Positions 9,601-18,529 of a DNA stretch of 64,000 nucleotides are shown here, piece by piece. The stretch lies in IMG/VR virus record IMGVR_UViG_3300020578_000008, positions 1 through 64,000 of that record. One strand, written 5' to 3'. Every line of letters begins with the position of its first letter. Within the stretch, counting starts at the first letter, position 1. The stretch comes from a virus. Made by a program: the position numbers and the translations under genes. Below the pieces are notes generated by a model, which was not told the DNA's origin, searched no databases, and was given only the letters and a program-made list of their open reading frames with translations.

Positions 9601-12600
9601 ACCACAGAAAATTATTCTTAAGAAAGTTGCTAGTGGTAGTCCAAACGTTGCTTATTTTGAAACTGAAATTCCAAACCCAACGGGAGGAACAATTACCCAG
9701 CAATTAGGATTAACTTCATCAGAATTAAATGCTAATTTTGATTACGATCCTTATAACTCAGGTCAGTCTAAAGTAATTACCAGTGATAAAACAGCAAGTA
9801 AAATTGGATTTACGATCCAATCTGCTAGAAAAGTAAATATTAGCGGCACGGATTTACTAGAACTTACAGTATTTGATCACACAATTACTAATGATGCTCT
9901 TAAAAATGATAAATTTACTACAGTTGAGATTACCGCTCCACAGGGAGGAAGCTTCAGAATAAATGCTTCTACAACAACAGATCTAAGTAGAATCAATTGG
10001 AGCGGTTATTCAAGTGGTGGTGGATGGTTACAAGGATACTTTAATGTTCAGGAAACTGGTAAACATTATTTAATTATCAAAAATATTGACGATAATAAAA
10101 TTATTCCTTATAATTCTTTAATAACTACAAAATTCTCACAACCAGTATTAGATCAAAACGGAAATCCAACTTTTGATAGTAATAACAATCCAGTTTTAAT
10201 TTATGCTAATCTTGCTGCTAAAGAAAACAGTGTAGGCAGTACTGATAATTCTTTAAGTAAATCTGCTAAAGCAGATTACCTTTATAGCAATAAAGATGCT
10301 AACGTATTAACTGTTACACCTGGCGATATTATCGAGGATGATGATAGCGTACAATATCGTGTTCTTTCTGTAGAAGATGCTGGAGAAATTGAAGATACAT
10401 TCTATATTTTTGATATTAATGAGATTCAAAGAAGAATTCCAAATCAACAATCTGGAATTTACTATCTAACAGTAGTAAAAGGAAATATCAGTCCATATCC
10501 TACTGGTGCTGGAGTTGGGGAAAACTTTAGATATTATAAGTTCTCTCAACCAATTTCACAACTATACCCATTAAATTATAAGAATGATCCATTGTGGTTC
10601 CAAATTAAACAAGATGGATCTAGAGATACTTCTATTATAGATACTCCTCCTACTGTTTGTGCCGCCAATAATTATGTACATGGTCTAGTAACAACAAACG
10701 ATTACAAGAACAGTGAAACTAAAGAATCTGTATTAGATTTAATTGAAAATCCATCTTTATCTAGATATGATTATGTAACAAATGCAATCAAGGCACAGGA
10801 AGGTAACGCTGTATCTGGATCTGAAGATAGAAAAATTCCTATCTGTGGAGATTCACCATATCCAACAGAAGGAAAACTTTATGTAGAACTTCGTAGACCA
10901 TCGATTGCTCGTTCTGGTAACCACACGTTTGAATATCTTGGATTCGGTCCTGGTAACTACTCAACTGGTTTCCCACTACGCCAAGAAGTCGTTCTTTCTG
11001 ATATTCAAGATTTTTATGCTCAATCGAAGAAAGAAGATGGTGGTATTGTATTCTATACTGGTCTAAACTCTAATGGTGATCTCTATATTGGTAACCGTAA
11101 AATCAACGCCATTACGGGAGAAGAAACATATCTAGAAAGAGCTGTATTAGCAGATTCTGCTGATGAAACTGGCGATATTGGTGGTCTTGTAACCACTTTT
11201 GAACTTCCTGTAGTATTTGAAAAAGATATTACAGTTGATGGTAACGCTAATTTCAATAATCCAGTTACTATTAATGTTGAAGCAAACGAACCAAACGCTC
11301 TTACTGTCGTATCTAATGTTTCTTCAATTGCTGGGGATGATATATCCTTAGATGGACAAGCATTTGATCTAAGTTCAATACCTTCAGGTGGAGATATTGT
11401 CCTACATAAAAATCAAATTTGGGCTGGTGTTTACAATTTAAATCCTAGAGGCAATACTTTACTGAGTGGTCAAGATTACAGTATTAGAACTCATGTTGAC
11501 CAAACAAATGGTAATACACCTTCCAACCACACCCCAAATCAAGAACTAAGTACATTAGGTCTTGCTATACAGTTTGGAACAAGTGGACCTAAACCAGGCG
11601 ATATACTTCTGAAAGGTAAAGAAATTGGATCTACTGGATCATTAGCGTGGGTATTTAGTAATTTCTATAGCGATATCACAAGCAGTGTATTTACTGTAAC
11701 TGCTTTAGGAAATAACTTAGTTAGATTTAATCTTCAAGCTGGAGTCAGTACAACTGATGCTGCTGTAAATATTGTAGTCGGTTCTACTTTAAGAATTGGC
11801 GGATTAACTGGAAGATTTACTAATGTAAATGGAATTAGAACAGTAACTGACAAAACTGCTAGCACATTTACAGTAACAACTCCATTTGTTATTTCTACAA
11901 GTCCTAATGATCCTACTGTTATTACTGGATCTACAATTGAAATTTCTAGGAATTCTTGGAAAGAAGTTGGTGTTCTAGGAGCGGAAGCACTAAGAACAAA
12001 TACTGACAATTATGGTGATTTTAGATTGGGGATTAATACTCTTGCTAGAGCATCCCACGGTACTGGTGGAGATCAAATTAATGGATTTGTTTCTGAGGCT
12101 GTAAAACCAAGAGCCAATCTTGATATTGTTGGTACTGCTTTTATTAGTGGTAAAACTTTAGCAACGAGTCCAAATAATTTTACTGCTAATCCAACTCTTG
12201 CTGCTAGAACATTCTTAACTCAAAATAATGCTTTCTTAGTTGGTGGTGATAGTTCAGCACCAAATAATGCTTCCACGTTACGTGTGATGACCACAAATAA
12301 TGGTAGATTTGGTATTAACACAACATTTAATGGAACTGTATCAACAGATTTAGATAGAACATTTGTTGTTATTGGTAATGCTAGAATTACTCAAGATGTT
12401 AGATTACAAGCAAATCTTGAAGTAAATGGCGGATCTTTAACAACTACTTCGACATTCTTTAATCTTACTACAACACCAACTGATGTAAATGCTTTTGATG
12501 GTGCTAATAATCTTAATATTGCCAGCGTAACTACTGGTACACAAGTAGTGAATTTTGGTAATATTGCTTCTAATTCTACCTTTAACATTGGTGCCTTTAG

Positions 12601-14659
12601 TACTACTGGTGTATTAAACATCCATTCTTCAACAACAAGTTCTGTAATTTCCTTAGGAACTGCTAATAATACAAATACAAACAGTACTAGTGTTGTAAGA
12701 ATTGGTGGTGCTTATTCTAAGAATAGTGACAGCTTGATAAATGGTAGCATATTGAAAGTTTATAACAGATATGCTCATTTTGATGGCGATGTTTCTTTTG
12801 GTAAAGGTTTAGCTACTGCTACTGGTATTGCTAGATTACAATCAAATGCTCAGCAAGTAGATTTCTTAACTATTACCACATCAAAAGTTAATCTTGCTAC
12901 TGCTGCTTCTACTGTAAATATCGGTGCTCTAGGTGGCAATACAACAGTACAAAATTCATTAACTATTCTTGCTAATACCACAATGAATGGAGACACCACA
13001 TTATTGGGTGGTCTTAATTCTGGTTCATTCCAGTTAAGAAGAGGTTCTTTTAGTGTTCCAACACAAACACATACTGCTGGCAACAACACAACAATTTTCA
13101 ATATTGATCTCTATAAGAGACAGCCAATTAATAAAACAATTGATACTGAAGGAGCAGCTACATATGGAAATACTACATGGAAAGTATCTACTACTGATCC
13201 AGAAACTTATTTCTTACCCATAGGTGAAGTAGCAACTTCGTTAGAATATGAAGTTGGTGCTTACTTATTAATTGACAGATCAGTAGCAGTTACTGGTCAA
13301 AATACTACAGTGTCTCCAGTTGGAGAACAATATAGTGAGCTTCTTGAAATTGTTGAAATTACAAATATTAATAATATTACGTCTCCTCCATCCTTAAGAA
13401 TTACAGTTAAGAGAGCAAGAAACCAATTAACTTCTTCTGGTGGAATGGTTGTTGATAACAATGCTCCTAGCGGTTACAAGTTCTTAAGACATGATCACCC
13501 AGATAATGCTATTCTTGTTAGATATAACCTATCAAAAACTGTTAGTTTCCTGACAACAACTTTGAATGCTCCTACACCAGGAACTCTACAAAATGCTACC
13601 ACTGGAACGTTTAGCGGAACTGTTACTGTTGGTGATATCTTTAGACTTTCTGCTAATGCTGAAGGATACTTAGGTGAATTAACTTTTGTTAATGGTGTAA
13701 CGGAAACATCAGTACAAAAATTTGTTGTCAATGATGGTGGAACCCCAGCTACAGAATTGTTTGTTGTTGAATCTACTACTGGTAACACCAGCATCTATGG
13801 TAATACTACAGTATATAAAAATCTAACGCTTTCTGGATCAACTACAGCAAATACAGATAGACTTATCATCACTGATGGTACTACAGTTAATAATTTTGTA
13901 GTTGATAGTGCTAATGGCAATACATCTATTGCTGGCAATTTGGGTGTCGGTGGAACTCTCTATGATAAGTTTGTAGTTACTGGATCGTCAGGAAATACCT
14001 TGTTAAAAGGTGGCAATCTAACTATTACTGCTTCTGACGGAACAACTAATAGATTAACTCTACAAAATTCTAGTGGTAATTTAACAATCAGCGGGACACT
14101 TACTGCTAGCGGAACTGGTGAAAATGTATTCGTTGGCGACATTAAATTAACTGGTGGTGATCTAACAGTAAGTAAACTCGTCGGCAATGTCGAAACAAAT
14201 ATCTTTAAAATTAATAATACTGGATCTATTGACTATGCTAATCAGACTGGATTCTTTACTCCTTCTGGTGCTAGAAAGTGGATTTACGCTAGTGGAGGCG
14301 CCGAAATAATTGAGGTACAATCAAATATAAACTATTTTGTTGCTCCTTCTGCTAATACGGTCATCAAATTGCCATTAACTCCCACAACTGGTGACATGAT
14401 AAGAATTGTTGATGTCGGTGGTTTACTGACTTATAATGTTTCACTCAAATTTAGATGCCCAACAGGAACTAGAATACAAGGCGACGGAACTAATTCTGGT
14501 GGTACGCCAGATCCAGGATCTACATATAATGGTGGCGAACTAATTATCCAAACACCTAATGCTGCTCTTGGATTAATTTTCATTGGTTCTACTAATTATG
14601 ATGGAACAACCACAGGTGCTCCATCAACACAACAAGGTTGGTGGTTAATGGAAATCTAA
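3677..14659 (+). CDS. Giant virion structural / tail-fibre protein
   Basis: 3660 residues. The N-terminus (TRLDNLYSSKTGKYLYVSPD, then a block with FKTIQRAF) is of the type found in very large cyanophage virion proteins. Residues about 115-640 hold a 43-residue tandem duplication and three copies of a Cys-containing module (KC.RDIG at about 217, 349 and 480, each followed by a second Cys block such as SCADV); two diverged copies follow at about 1205 and 1485. A block near 1011 has GFHDHFLMESGGDMS. Residues about 2500-3560 are low-complexity Gly/Asn/Thr/Ser beta-repeats as in trimeric fibres. C-terminus ends GWWLMEI. Preceded by a late promoter. Probably a tail-associated fibre or spike; the exact position in the virion is not known. 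Confidence 0.85.
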   Translation: MALTRLDNLYSSKTGKYLYVSPDDFNATDELDNRGNSPLRPFKTIQRAFIEVARYSYLPGKDNDRFDQFSIMLMPGDHYIDNRPGLVDYNEGGRQRYYDSQNLILANRQEIIDRAAAEVAVQHPDFYFPGDNQTDSSSRYADAYRFIQKNRTVIVDTALAEVAVQHPDFYFPGDSQTDTGSRYADSYRLIKLNKTQIVNTAWANMLAQYPSSAPTETKCKRDLGIFVDSISLDVYTRGNRYSKEFALQYFNNGVPISNGLVGEEVQSVYAFNEAAALMKTAIVNGLAVNDLTITADPLTGLNTSPNSCADVRAAIDTLNTIVTTAISTGSIAGLPNPVNDGVFSLVGEPKCRRDIGIFVDAISLDIFQGGGNRYTRKFIKNYFNAAGTSWVNNGLQDEQEQSNTAFAKARDMMIQAINNQLYYKDLTITADPATGSNTSVSSCADVAAAITSLTAIVTTTVTAGNLTNLVAETVPNITPGETKCKRDIGYIVDAVSSDLANGGNANIIAATKSYFSKSGVPIANGLVDEEDQSITAFNMARDMMKKAVTNQLSTKDLTISPGPADYDLGGVVIPNLPSGNAATCIDVQTNIDTLIAIITTTIDAGNLNNLADIQVTGTIPVFNYSKALEEWQDNTVLDLSNPDNVLYKFNASTGGAIVPRGCSLIGYDLRRTIVRPLYVPDPTDGTQGRTSIFNLTGGCYIWQFTIKDGDLSSNSPLFDETDNVGKVYFQKGNVSQLAVPEYSHHKICIMEYAENQELDLYYQKVARAFALFQPTIDDGDFEPLPQENRIVGPLSDTRSIVNIKLVANTNTEKTTVRVTTKIAHGYFKDQYIAIIDNGLNDLLNGTFKVTATNVGNNPKVFEYEVNSTIAILGLDITQDGYSTGSTPALSTNARGQAEIDSVESASPYVFNCSIRSTWGICGMWADGAKATGFRSMVVAQYTGVSLQKDDRAFIRYDEFTNTWNQASLTDAFATVPYHAKGDAYWKDDWRNFHIRASNDAFIQCVSVFAVGFHDHFLMESGGDMSITNSNSNFGNTSLHAAGFKGFAFNQDKGGYITDIIPVKEIDSSSFNENTLKYYSIALQPTKLESNNTKLYYGADNAYDPFTKPTTTIETYRLGAKNDEKIFLKLKSTSGSTDEYNCTLSPSGFKRYTVSLDTLNPDGVSIDSVAQDAANRIEDNKTFIQQEAYGYIIQKYPNLLTNTNITISKCQRDIGIFVDAVIQDLRLGGNINTIQAAEGYYVGGQLSYITSELNETIEGLDYVKNLCISAMRNFDYLIRNCATTTGSPIVDIGDTSGIVIGMKVTQYAYNTTNFTNGRLNANAVPVTDFPVIPSNVYVKRILDATKIELGTQGSKLSTGTTVVANTTTASGAYLYFELPQTASLTDSNNNLQGAWAAQFATKDPTILQDTSTWTGTEKGYPECVDIATTIQGYFSNVNLILNQGLSPLNSTAIDASNLIKSNKQLIAEVAVDRMLTYFPGFVIPGGNQECIDDVLKVIDALTFNVKYGSNSKIYEAGLLYATQPALLAGERSQSTYVYQQVRDMAIQAMRNETITITGSTLTQYKDLTILQDPLNPACAGVATAINNLMAILIQSIGTEDTPGNLNGITKTTPEFTNITRVESTLDTANLATRATLFTVNTGGGTSNPHNFETGTPVRLVPRAKDGTYPDKRVIRLPRGFDTNTIYYVIAPGRGTYPENYADDAIYPNIFGPTASTKLMLASTKENAAAGIYIYSSETDSVDQNVEIELQQYTLDETYNLHKYTCNFTAGQTDVIKTDIPHIFDTPGNINQVQKIFFRTFGDPADSQLPQITVNGVSSPVSTTEYYYVRYVSSKTFSVHTTAAEALAGTPRVTFTSGFGKDFYVFADKRVSPVRFDVTAQVIETSTNITRTGLWYINVKDETTEQYNILKRLHELGATVKDERSKNTFYKRLTDSRTAADRIYRLRYVIPEYAEGVRDPLRGFVIKARTDETRKLLPQKIILKKVASGSPNVAYFETEIPNPTGGTITQQLGLTSSELNANFDYDPYNSGQSKVITSDKTASKIGFTIQSARKVNISGTDLLELTVFDHTITNDALKNDKFTTVEITAPQGGSFRINASTTTDLSRINWSGYSSGGGWLQGYFNVQETGKHYLIIKNIDDNKIIPYNSLITTKFSQPVLDQNGNPTFDSNNNPVLIYANLAAKENSVGSTDNSLSKSAKADYLYSNKDANVLTVTPGDIIEDDDSVQYRVLSVEDAGEIEDTFYIFDINEIQRRIPNQQSGIYYLTVVKGNISPYPTGAGVGENFRYYKFSQPISQLYPLNYKNDPLWFQIKQDGSRDTSIIDTPPTVCAANNYVHGLVTTNDYKNSETKESVLDLIENPSLSRYDYVTNAIKAQEGNAVSGSEDRKIPICGDSPYPTEGKLYVELRRPSIARSGNHTFEYLGFGPGNYSTGFPLRQEVVLSDIQDFYAQSKKEDGGIVFYTGLNSNGDLYIGNRKINAITGEETYLERAVLADSADETGDIGGLVTTFELPVVFEKDITVDGNANFNNPVTINVEANEPNALTVVSNVSSIAGDDISLDGQAFDLSSIPSGGDIVLHKNQIWAGVYNLNPRGNTLLSGQDYSIRTHVDQTNGNTPSNHTPNQELSTLGLAIQFGTSGPKPGDILLKGKEIGSTGSLAWVFSNFYSDITSSVFTVTALGNNLVRFNLQAGVSTTDAAVNIVVGSTLRIGGLTGRFTNVNGIRTVTDKTASTFTVTTPFVISTSPNDPTVITGSTIEISRNSWKEVGVLGAEALRTNTDNYGDFRLGINTLARASHGTGGDQINGFVSEAVKPRANLDIVGTAFISGKTLATSPNNFTANPTLAARTFLTQNNAFLVGGDSSAPNNASTLRVMTTNNGRFGINTTFNGTVSTDLDRTFVVIGNARITQDVRLQANLEVNGGSLTTTSTFFNLTTTPTDVNAFDGANNLNIASVTTGTQVVNFGNIASNSTFNIGAFSTTGVLNIHSSTTSSVISLGTANNTNTNSTSVVRIGGAYSKNSDSLINGSILKVYNRYAHFDGDVSFGKGLATATGIARLQSNAQQVDFLTITTSKVNLATAASTVNIGALGGNTTVQNSLTILANTTMNGDTTLLGGLNSGSFQLRRGSFSVPTQTHTAGNNTTIFNIDLYKRQPINKTIDTEGAATYGNTTWKVSTTDPETYFLPIGEVATSLEYEVGAYLLIDRSVAVTGQNTTVSPVGEQYSELLEIVEITNINNITSPPSLRITVKRARNQLTSSGGMVVDNNAPSGYKFLRHDHPDNAILVRYNLSKTVSFLTTTLNAPTPGTLQNATTGTFSGTVTVGDIFRLSANAEGYLGELTFVNGVTETSVQKFVVNDGGTPATELFVVESTTGNTSIYGNTTVYKNLTLSGSTTANTDRLIITDGTTVNNFVVDSANGNTSIAGNLGVGGTLYDKFVVTGSSGNTLLKGGNLTITASDGTTNRLTLQNSSGNLTISGTLTASGTGENVFVGDIKLTGGDLTVSKLVGNVETNIFKINNTGSIDYANQTGFFTPSGARKWIYASGGAEIIEVQSNINYFVAPSANTVIKLPLTPTTGDMIRIVDVGGLLTYNVSLKFRCPTGTRIQGDGTNSGGTPDPGSTYNGGELIIQTPNAALGLIFIGSTNYDGTTTGAPSTQQGWWLMEI
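4020..4278 (+). repeat. 129-base tandem duplication inside the giant fibre gene
   Basis: Two near-identical copies with a 129-base period (43 residues), marked by GAAGTTGCTGTACAACATCC at about 4028 and 4157 and by the protein block EVAVQHPDFYFPG. A weak third copy follows. In frame, so it lengthens the protein. Confidence 0.85.
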
Positions 14660-14660
14660 T

Positions 14661-16295
14661 ATGGCAAGTTATAACACAGTACGTACTGCTGAAGCTCAAC
14701 CCATAGGATCTTTAGTTCCTTGGGGTGGGTCATTAACTAGGATTCCGAAAGGTTGGCTTTTGTGTAATGGAGCGGAATTAAATGCATATGAATTCCCGCT
14801 TCTAGCAAGAGTATTAAAAGACACATATGGTGGACTAGGTTTTGGAGGTACATTTCCAAATTATACTGGTACATTTAAATTACCAACTGTAAACCAAAAA
14901 TCACTAGCAGATATTTCTGTTGCATATTTTTCAAGTAATACACTATCACAACCAACAATTAATGTAGATACTCCAACCGCTGCTAGTGTAGTGGCATCAT
15001 ATGTTGGAACTGAAGGAGATTTGGGACCACCACAAACAGTTTATGCCACAACTGATTTGAATTTTACTTATACCCCAGATCCAGATGGTATTATTAATAC
15101 TTTTACTTTCACTGGAACTGCTCCAACTAGTACGACTACAACTTTATTTTCTAATGTCCCTGCTACTACTACATCAGGAACTGGTACAGGAGCATTTTTT
15201 AATGTAGTAAAAAATACCAACCAAACATATACTGTCATTTTAAAACAAAAAGGATCTGGTTATGTCTCTGGAAATACTTTAACAATACCATTTAATTTGA
15301 TTGGTGGTAATTCAACTGCTAATAATGTCACAATTACTGTTACATCTGTTGGCAATGGATTTTTTCAGGGAACTATTAAAAATACTGATGGAAATAAATT
15401 AAAATTTACTCCAGGTTTTGATATTACACCAATCTATATTGTTCCTAGGAAGTTAGGAAGGCAACATATGCCTCAGCATCTTCACCCTGGATCATATTTA
15501 AGTATTAACAAAAATGATGTTTCTGATAATCCAGGACAAGGTGTTGGTGTTTTTGATAGTCCACAAATTGTGATTGGTGAACTTGCCCATTGTTTGTTTC
15601 CAGCTGTAGGTATTTTCTGTGCCAGAGAAGTACAAGCTTGTGGTCAAGGTGGTCGCCTTGAGGGATATAATGTTTGGGGAAGTTCACAAACAGATGGAAC
15701 AATTACAGTCAGTGCTCCATTTGAACCTGGGGTTGGTAGATATGCTCTAGCATCTATCGCTGGTACATTACCTGCTAGAACTCATACAGCTTTATTTACA
15801 TCTAGTGGTGCCCATGGCGTTGGTAAAGGATGGTTTACTGATGCTAAAAAATTAAGAGATGGAAATGGAAATGTCAGTTCTGCTGGTAATGCTTTGGAAC
15901 AACTAAGGCTCGATGGAAAAATTCGTGAAGGAACTTATATTCCTTTTAGTGATGATAAGTCAGTAAATTTCTATATAAACTATGATGATGGTTTAGCAGC
16001 TGGATTAGGTAGTGATAATACAGTAGCACCAACAACGGTCATGTTCAATAATGCTGCTACTAGTTTTACTAAAACAGTAAGAACAAATTTTACTGTTTTA
16101 GATGTTATTCAATGTCATGATCACCAAGGGAGTCTTAATGTTACATATGATAATGGTAATCTTTTTATTCCAGATTCGATAGCTGCTAATGTTGTACCTA
16201 ATGTAACTCCAGATAGTGTTCCTGGAGCATTTCAAATTATTTTTACTATACCTACAGCATCTTTAGCTATAACCAATTTAATTAGAGCATACTAA
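14661..16295 (+). CDS. Tail fibre with phage tail-collar domain
   Basis: 544 residues. Residues about 14-75 match the phage tail-collar pattern: PIGSLVPWGG, PKGWLLCNGAELN, FPLLARVL and FKLPTVN. The middle is Thr/Gly-rich beta sequence; a His-rich block (QHMPQHLHPGSYL) is near residue 270 and CHDHQG near 485, as in short-tail-fibre metal-binding regions. Begins one base after the previous stop and ends one base before the next start, so co-transcribed with the fibre genes. Confidence 0.85.
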   Translation: MASYNTVRTAEAQPIGSLVPWGGSLTRIPKGWLLCNGAELNAYEFPLLARVLKDTYGGLGFGGTFPNYTGTFKLPTVNQKSLADISVAYFSSNTLSQPTINVDTPTAASVVASYVGTEGDLGPPQTVYATTDLNFTYTPDPDGIINTFTFTGTAPTSTTTTLFSNVPATTTSGTGTGAFFNVVKNTNQTYTVILKQKGSGYVSGNTLTIPFNLIGGNSTANNVTITVTSVGNGFFQGTIKNTDGNKLKFTPGFDITPIYIVPRKLGRQHMPQHLHPGSYLSINKNDVSDNPGQGVGVFDSPQIVIGELAHCLFPAVGIFCAREVQACGQGGRLEGYNVWGSSQTDGTITVSAPFEPGVGRYALASIAGTLPARTHTALFTSSGAHGVGKGWFTDAKKLRDGNGNVSSAGNALEQLRLDGKIREGTYIPFSDDKSVNFYINYDDGLAAGLGSDNTVAPTTVMFNNAATSFTKTVRTNFTVLDVIQCHDHQGSLNVTYDNGNLFIPDSIAANVVPNVTPDSVPGAFQIIFTIPTASLAITNLIRAY

Positions 16296-16296
16296 A

Positions 16297-17190
16297 ATGG
16301 CAAAATATTATTCAGTAGAAAAGGCAAAATTTGGTGGTACAACTGGAACTATTATTCCATTTATGAGACAACTTCCATCAACAAATTTTCCAGATCAAGG
16401 AAACTGGAAAAACTATGTTCCCGCTGGATTTTTGAGATGTGATGGAACTATTTACAAAGCTGATTTGTTTCCTATATTAGCTTCTGTAATAGGAATTGGA
16501 ACCAGTTGTAGATTTGCTAAAGTGACTACTGGAGCAAACGCTATATCATCAGATTCTATTCAATTACCAGATTTAGGATCAAAATTTATTAGATGCTCAA
16601 ATGCTTCTGGTCAATATCTAAATCTAACAACAGCTCAAGATACTACACTATCAAAAGTTGGAGTAGAAACTGAAGTTAGTTCTCTAGTAGGAAGTTCAGC
16701 AACAATTACTTACGCTGGTACATTTAATCTTACTGGAGCCACTGATATAAACTTCAGTGGGAATCCTTTCTTTGTATCTGATAATGCTGGATATTCTCCA
16801 TTAGATTTTTTAACAGAAGATAATTTTCAAGCTCATGGTCATAATGCTGATGTTGGAGTTTTTACATATCTAGGAAAATGGAAAGATAGTAATTGGACCA
16901 GCAATGGTGGATCAGGATCTAATAGTGGAAAAACTGATGGATCTAACAATTTAGAGCAAATACAAGGAGCTAGTAATGCTGTTAACAATCCTAGTCATAA
17001 CCACCAAGTACTTTTTCCCACTTCCACTCAATTAAAAGCAGCCACAACATTTAAATTTAAGTATAATGATAATCAAACGATTTCTGCTGACGGATTAACT
17101 AGCACTATACAATTATCCACAGAGAATGTTAAAAAATTAGATAATGTTATTATGCCTTATGTTTTAGTAGAATATATTATTAAAATTTGA
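16297..17190 (+). CDS. Tail fibre with tail-collar domain
   Basis: 297 residues. Collar pattern at residues 16-100: GTIIPFM, VPAGFLRCDG, FPILASVIG, IQLPDLG and FIRCS. C-terminal part has NNPSHNHQV (possible His metal site) and ends VMPYVLVEYIIKI-like, comparable to the collar end of the 1950-residue fibre (PYIWVKWLIKAY). Shorter than its neighbour. Same operon. Confidence 0.85.
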   Translation: MAKYYSVEKAKFGGTTGTIIPFMRQLPSTNFPDQGNWKNYVPAGFLRCDGTIYKADLFPILASVIGIGTSCRFAKVTTGANAISSDSIQLPDLGSKFIRCSNASGQYLNLTTAQDTTLSKVGVETEVSSLVGSSATITYAGTFNLTGATDINFSGNPFFVSDNAGYSPLDFLTEDNFQAHGHNADVGVFTYLGKWKDSNWTSNGGSGSNSGKTDGSNNLEQIQGASNAVNNPSHNHQVLFPTSTQLKAATTFKFKYNDNQTISADGLTSTIQLSTENVKKLDNVIMPYVLVEYIIKI

Positions 17191-17191
17191 T

Positions 17192-18505
17192 ATGGGATTT
17201 AAAGCCGTACCTTATTCCACCGCAGTCTGTGGTACTAATTGTGAAGGATGTGGATCAATATCTTTAAGTGCCCCAAATAATGCTACATACTCAACAAAAT
17301 TTACTTCAGTTGTTTTTGCTAGCTATGGAACTCCTAATGGATCTTGTGGATCTTTTACTTACGGTGGATGTCATGCTGGATCTTCTTTTGGGGTCGTTTC
17401 TAATGCTTTTATCGGCAAGACTTCGGGATCTGTAAATCCTGTTAATGGTACATTTGGTGACCCTTGTCTAGGAACTTATAAGAGACTTTTTATTCAGTTA
17501 ACTGCTTCTGGCACACAGCAGGTATTTGTTCCAATTCCTGTAATAAATTCTTTTTCTGCTTCTCCAAATCCACAAATTAGCCCTAATGGCACACCTCAAT
17601 ATACAACTACTTTAACGTGGTCAACTACTAATGGCAGTGGTGGTAGTGCTACAATTACTAGTAGTGCTGGAGAAACGTGGAATGTTAGTTCTTTAGGTGG
17701 TAATTTAAATATTACAAATTTACCACAATCTTCGGTAGGTACTAATTCTCCTGCTACAAGAACATATACTTTAGTTGTAAAAAATGAACTTAATGAATCC
17801 GTATCCACTACCATAACTGTTTCTTCATATAGCGATAATGTTCCGAATGATTATACTGTTCCATCTAAAATTGACCAGGAACCTAACACTACAATCATTT
17901 GGTCATTTGGACCAATAACAGGTATTGATATGGGAACTACATCAACTGTTAGTTCGGGAGTTGAAATTTCTTTAAATGGAAATAATTGGACTAATTCTCT
18001 TTTAGTATCTTCTGGGCAATCGTTATTATTAAGAACAACCACTTTACCTTTTAACACAAGTCCTTTAGCATTAACAAATACAAAATCTTTGTATGTTGAT
18101 ATTGGACCACTAAGGAAGTATTTTTCTGTTATAACTAGAGCACCAAATCTAGAAGAATTATTTGATTTTGGCGATGCTATGACAGCATTTCCATTTCCTG
18201 ATATTGATCAAGTAACTAATACTCCAACTCAATATATAACCAGTCCATCAACTATAGTTGTAGACAATGTTGAATTATCTAATCCATATGGAACCGAGAT
18301 GCTTACCGATAACAGCGAAACTCAAGTTAGAATTAAAACAGCTGGAACTTCTACGTTTGGAAGCTGGAAATATTTAAGACAAGGATTGCTAAAAATTCCT
18401 TTCGGATCTATCACAACCAGAACATCAATTATTACAAATAGTACTCCTACACTATTTTCTACCAGATCTTCTGGAACATTGACAAGTTCTAATACTATTC
18501 CATAA
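17192..18505 (+). CDS. Fibre adhesin with SUEL-type lectin head
   Basis: 437 residues. Residues about 10-95 look like a galactose/rhamnose-binding (SUEL-type) lectin domain: SLSAPNNATY, then VFASYG, spaced Cys, GVVSNAFIGK, and the hallmark FGDPCLGTYKRLFI. Residues about 115-215 form an Ig-like beta domain, and about 225-400 a C-terminal module shared with the next three genes (ITGIDM, FDFGD, PDIDQVTNTPTQYI, STFGSW). Late-region tail protein; the lectin head suggests binding to a host surface glycan (inference). Its stop overlaps a late promoter. Confidence 0.8.
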   Translation: MGFKAVPYSTAVCGTNCEGCGSISLSAPNNATYSTKFTSVVFASYGTPNGSCGSFTYGGCHAGSSFGVVSNAFIGKTSGSVNPVNGTFGDPCLGTYKRLFIQLTASGTQQVFVPIPVINSFSASPNPQISPNGTPQYTTTLTWSTTNGSGGSATITSSAGETWNVSSLGGNLNITNLPQSSVGTNSPATRTYTLVVKNELNESVSTTITVSSYSDNVPNDYTVPSKIDQEPNTTIIWSFGPITGIDMGTTSTVSSGVEISLNGNNWTNSLLVSSGQSLLLRTTTLPFNTSPLALTNTKSLYVDIGPLRKYFSVITRAPNLEELFDFGDAMTAFPFPDIDQVTNTPTQYITSPSTIVVDNVELSNPYGTEMLTDNSETQVRIKTAGTSTFGSWKYLRQGLLKIPFGSITTRTSIITNSTPTLFSTRSSGTLTSSNTIP

Positions 18506-18508
18506 ATA
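18501..18508 (+). promoter_or_regulatory. Late promoter
   Basis: CATAAATA, one change from the T4 late box, overlapping the stop of the upstream fibre gene and 21 bases before the next start. Confidence 0.65.
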
Positions 18509-18529
18509 ATAAAAAAATATTGTGCTGTA

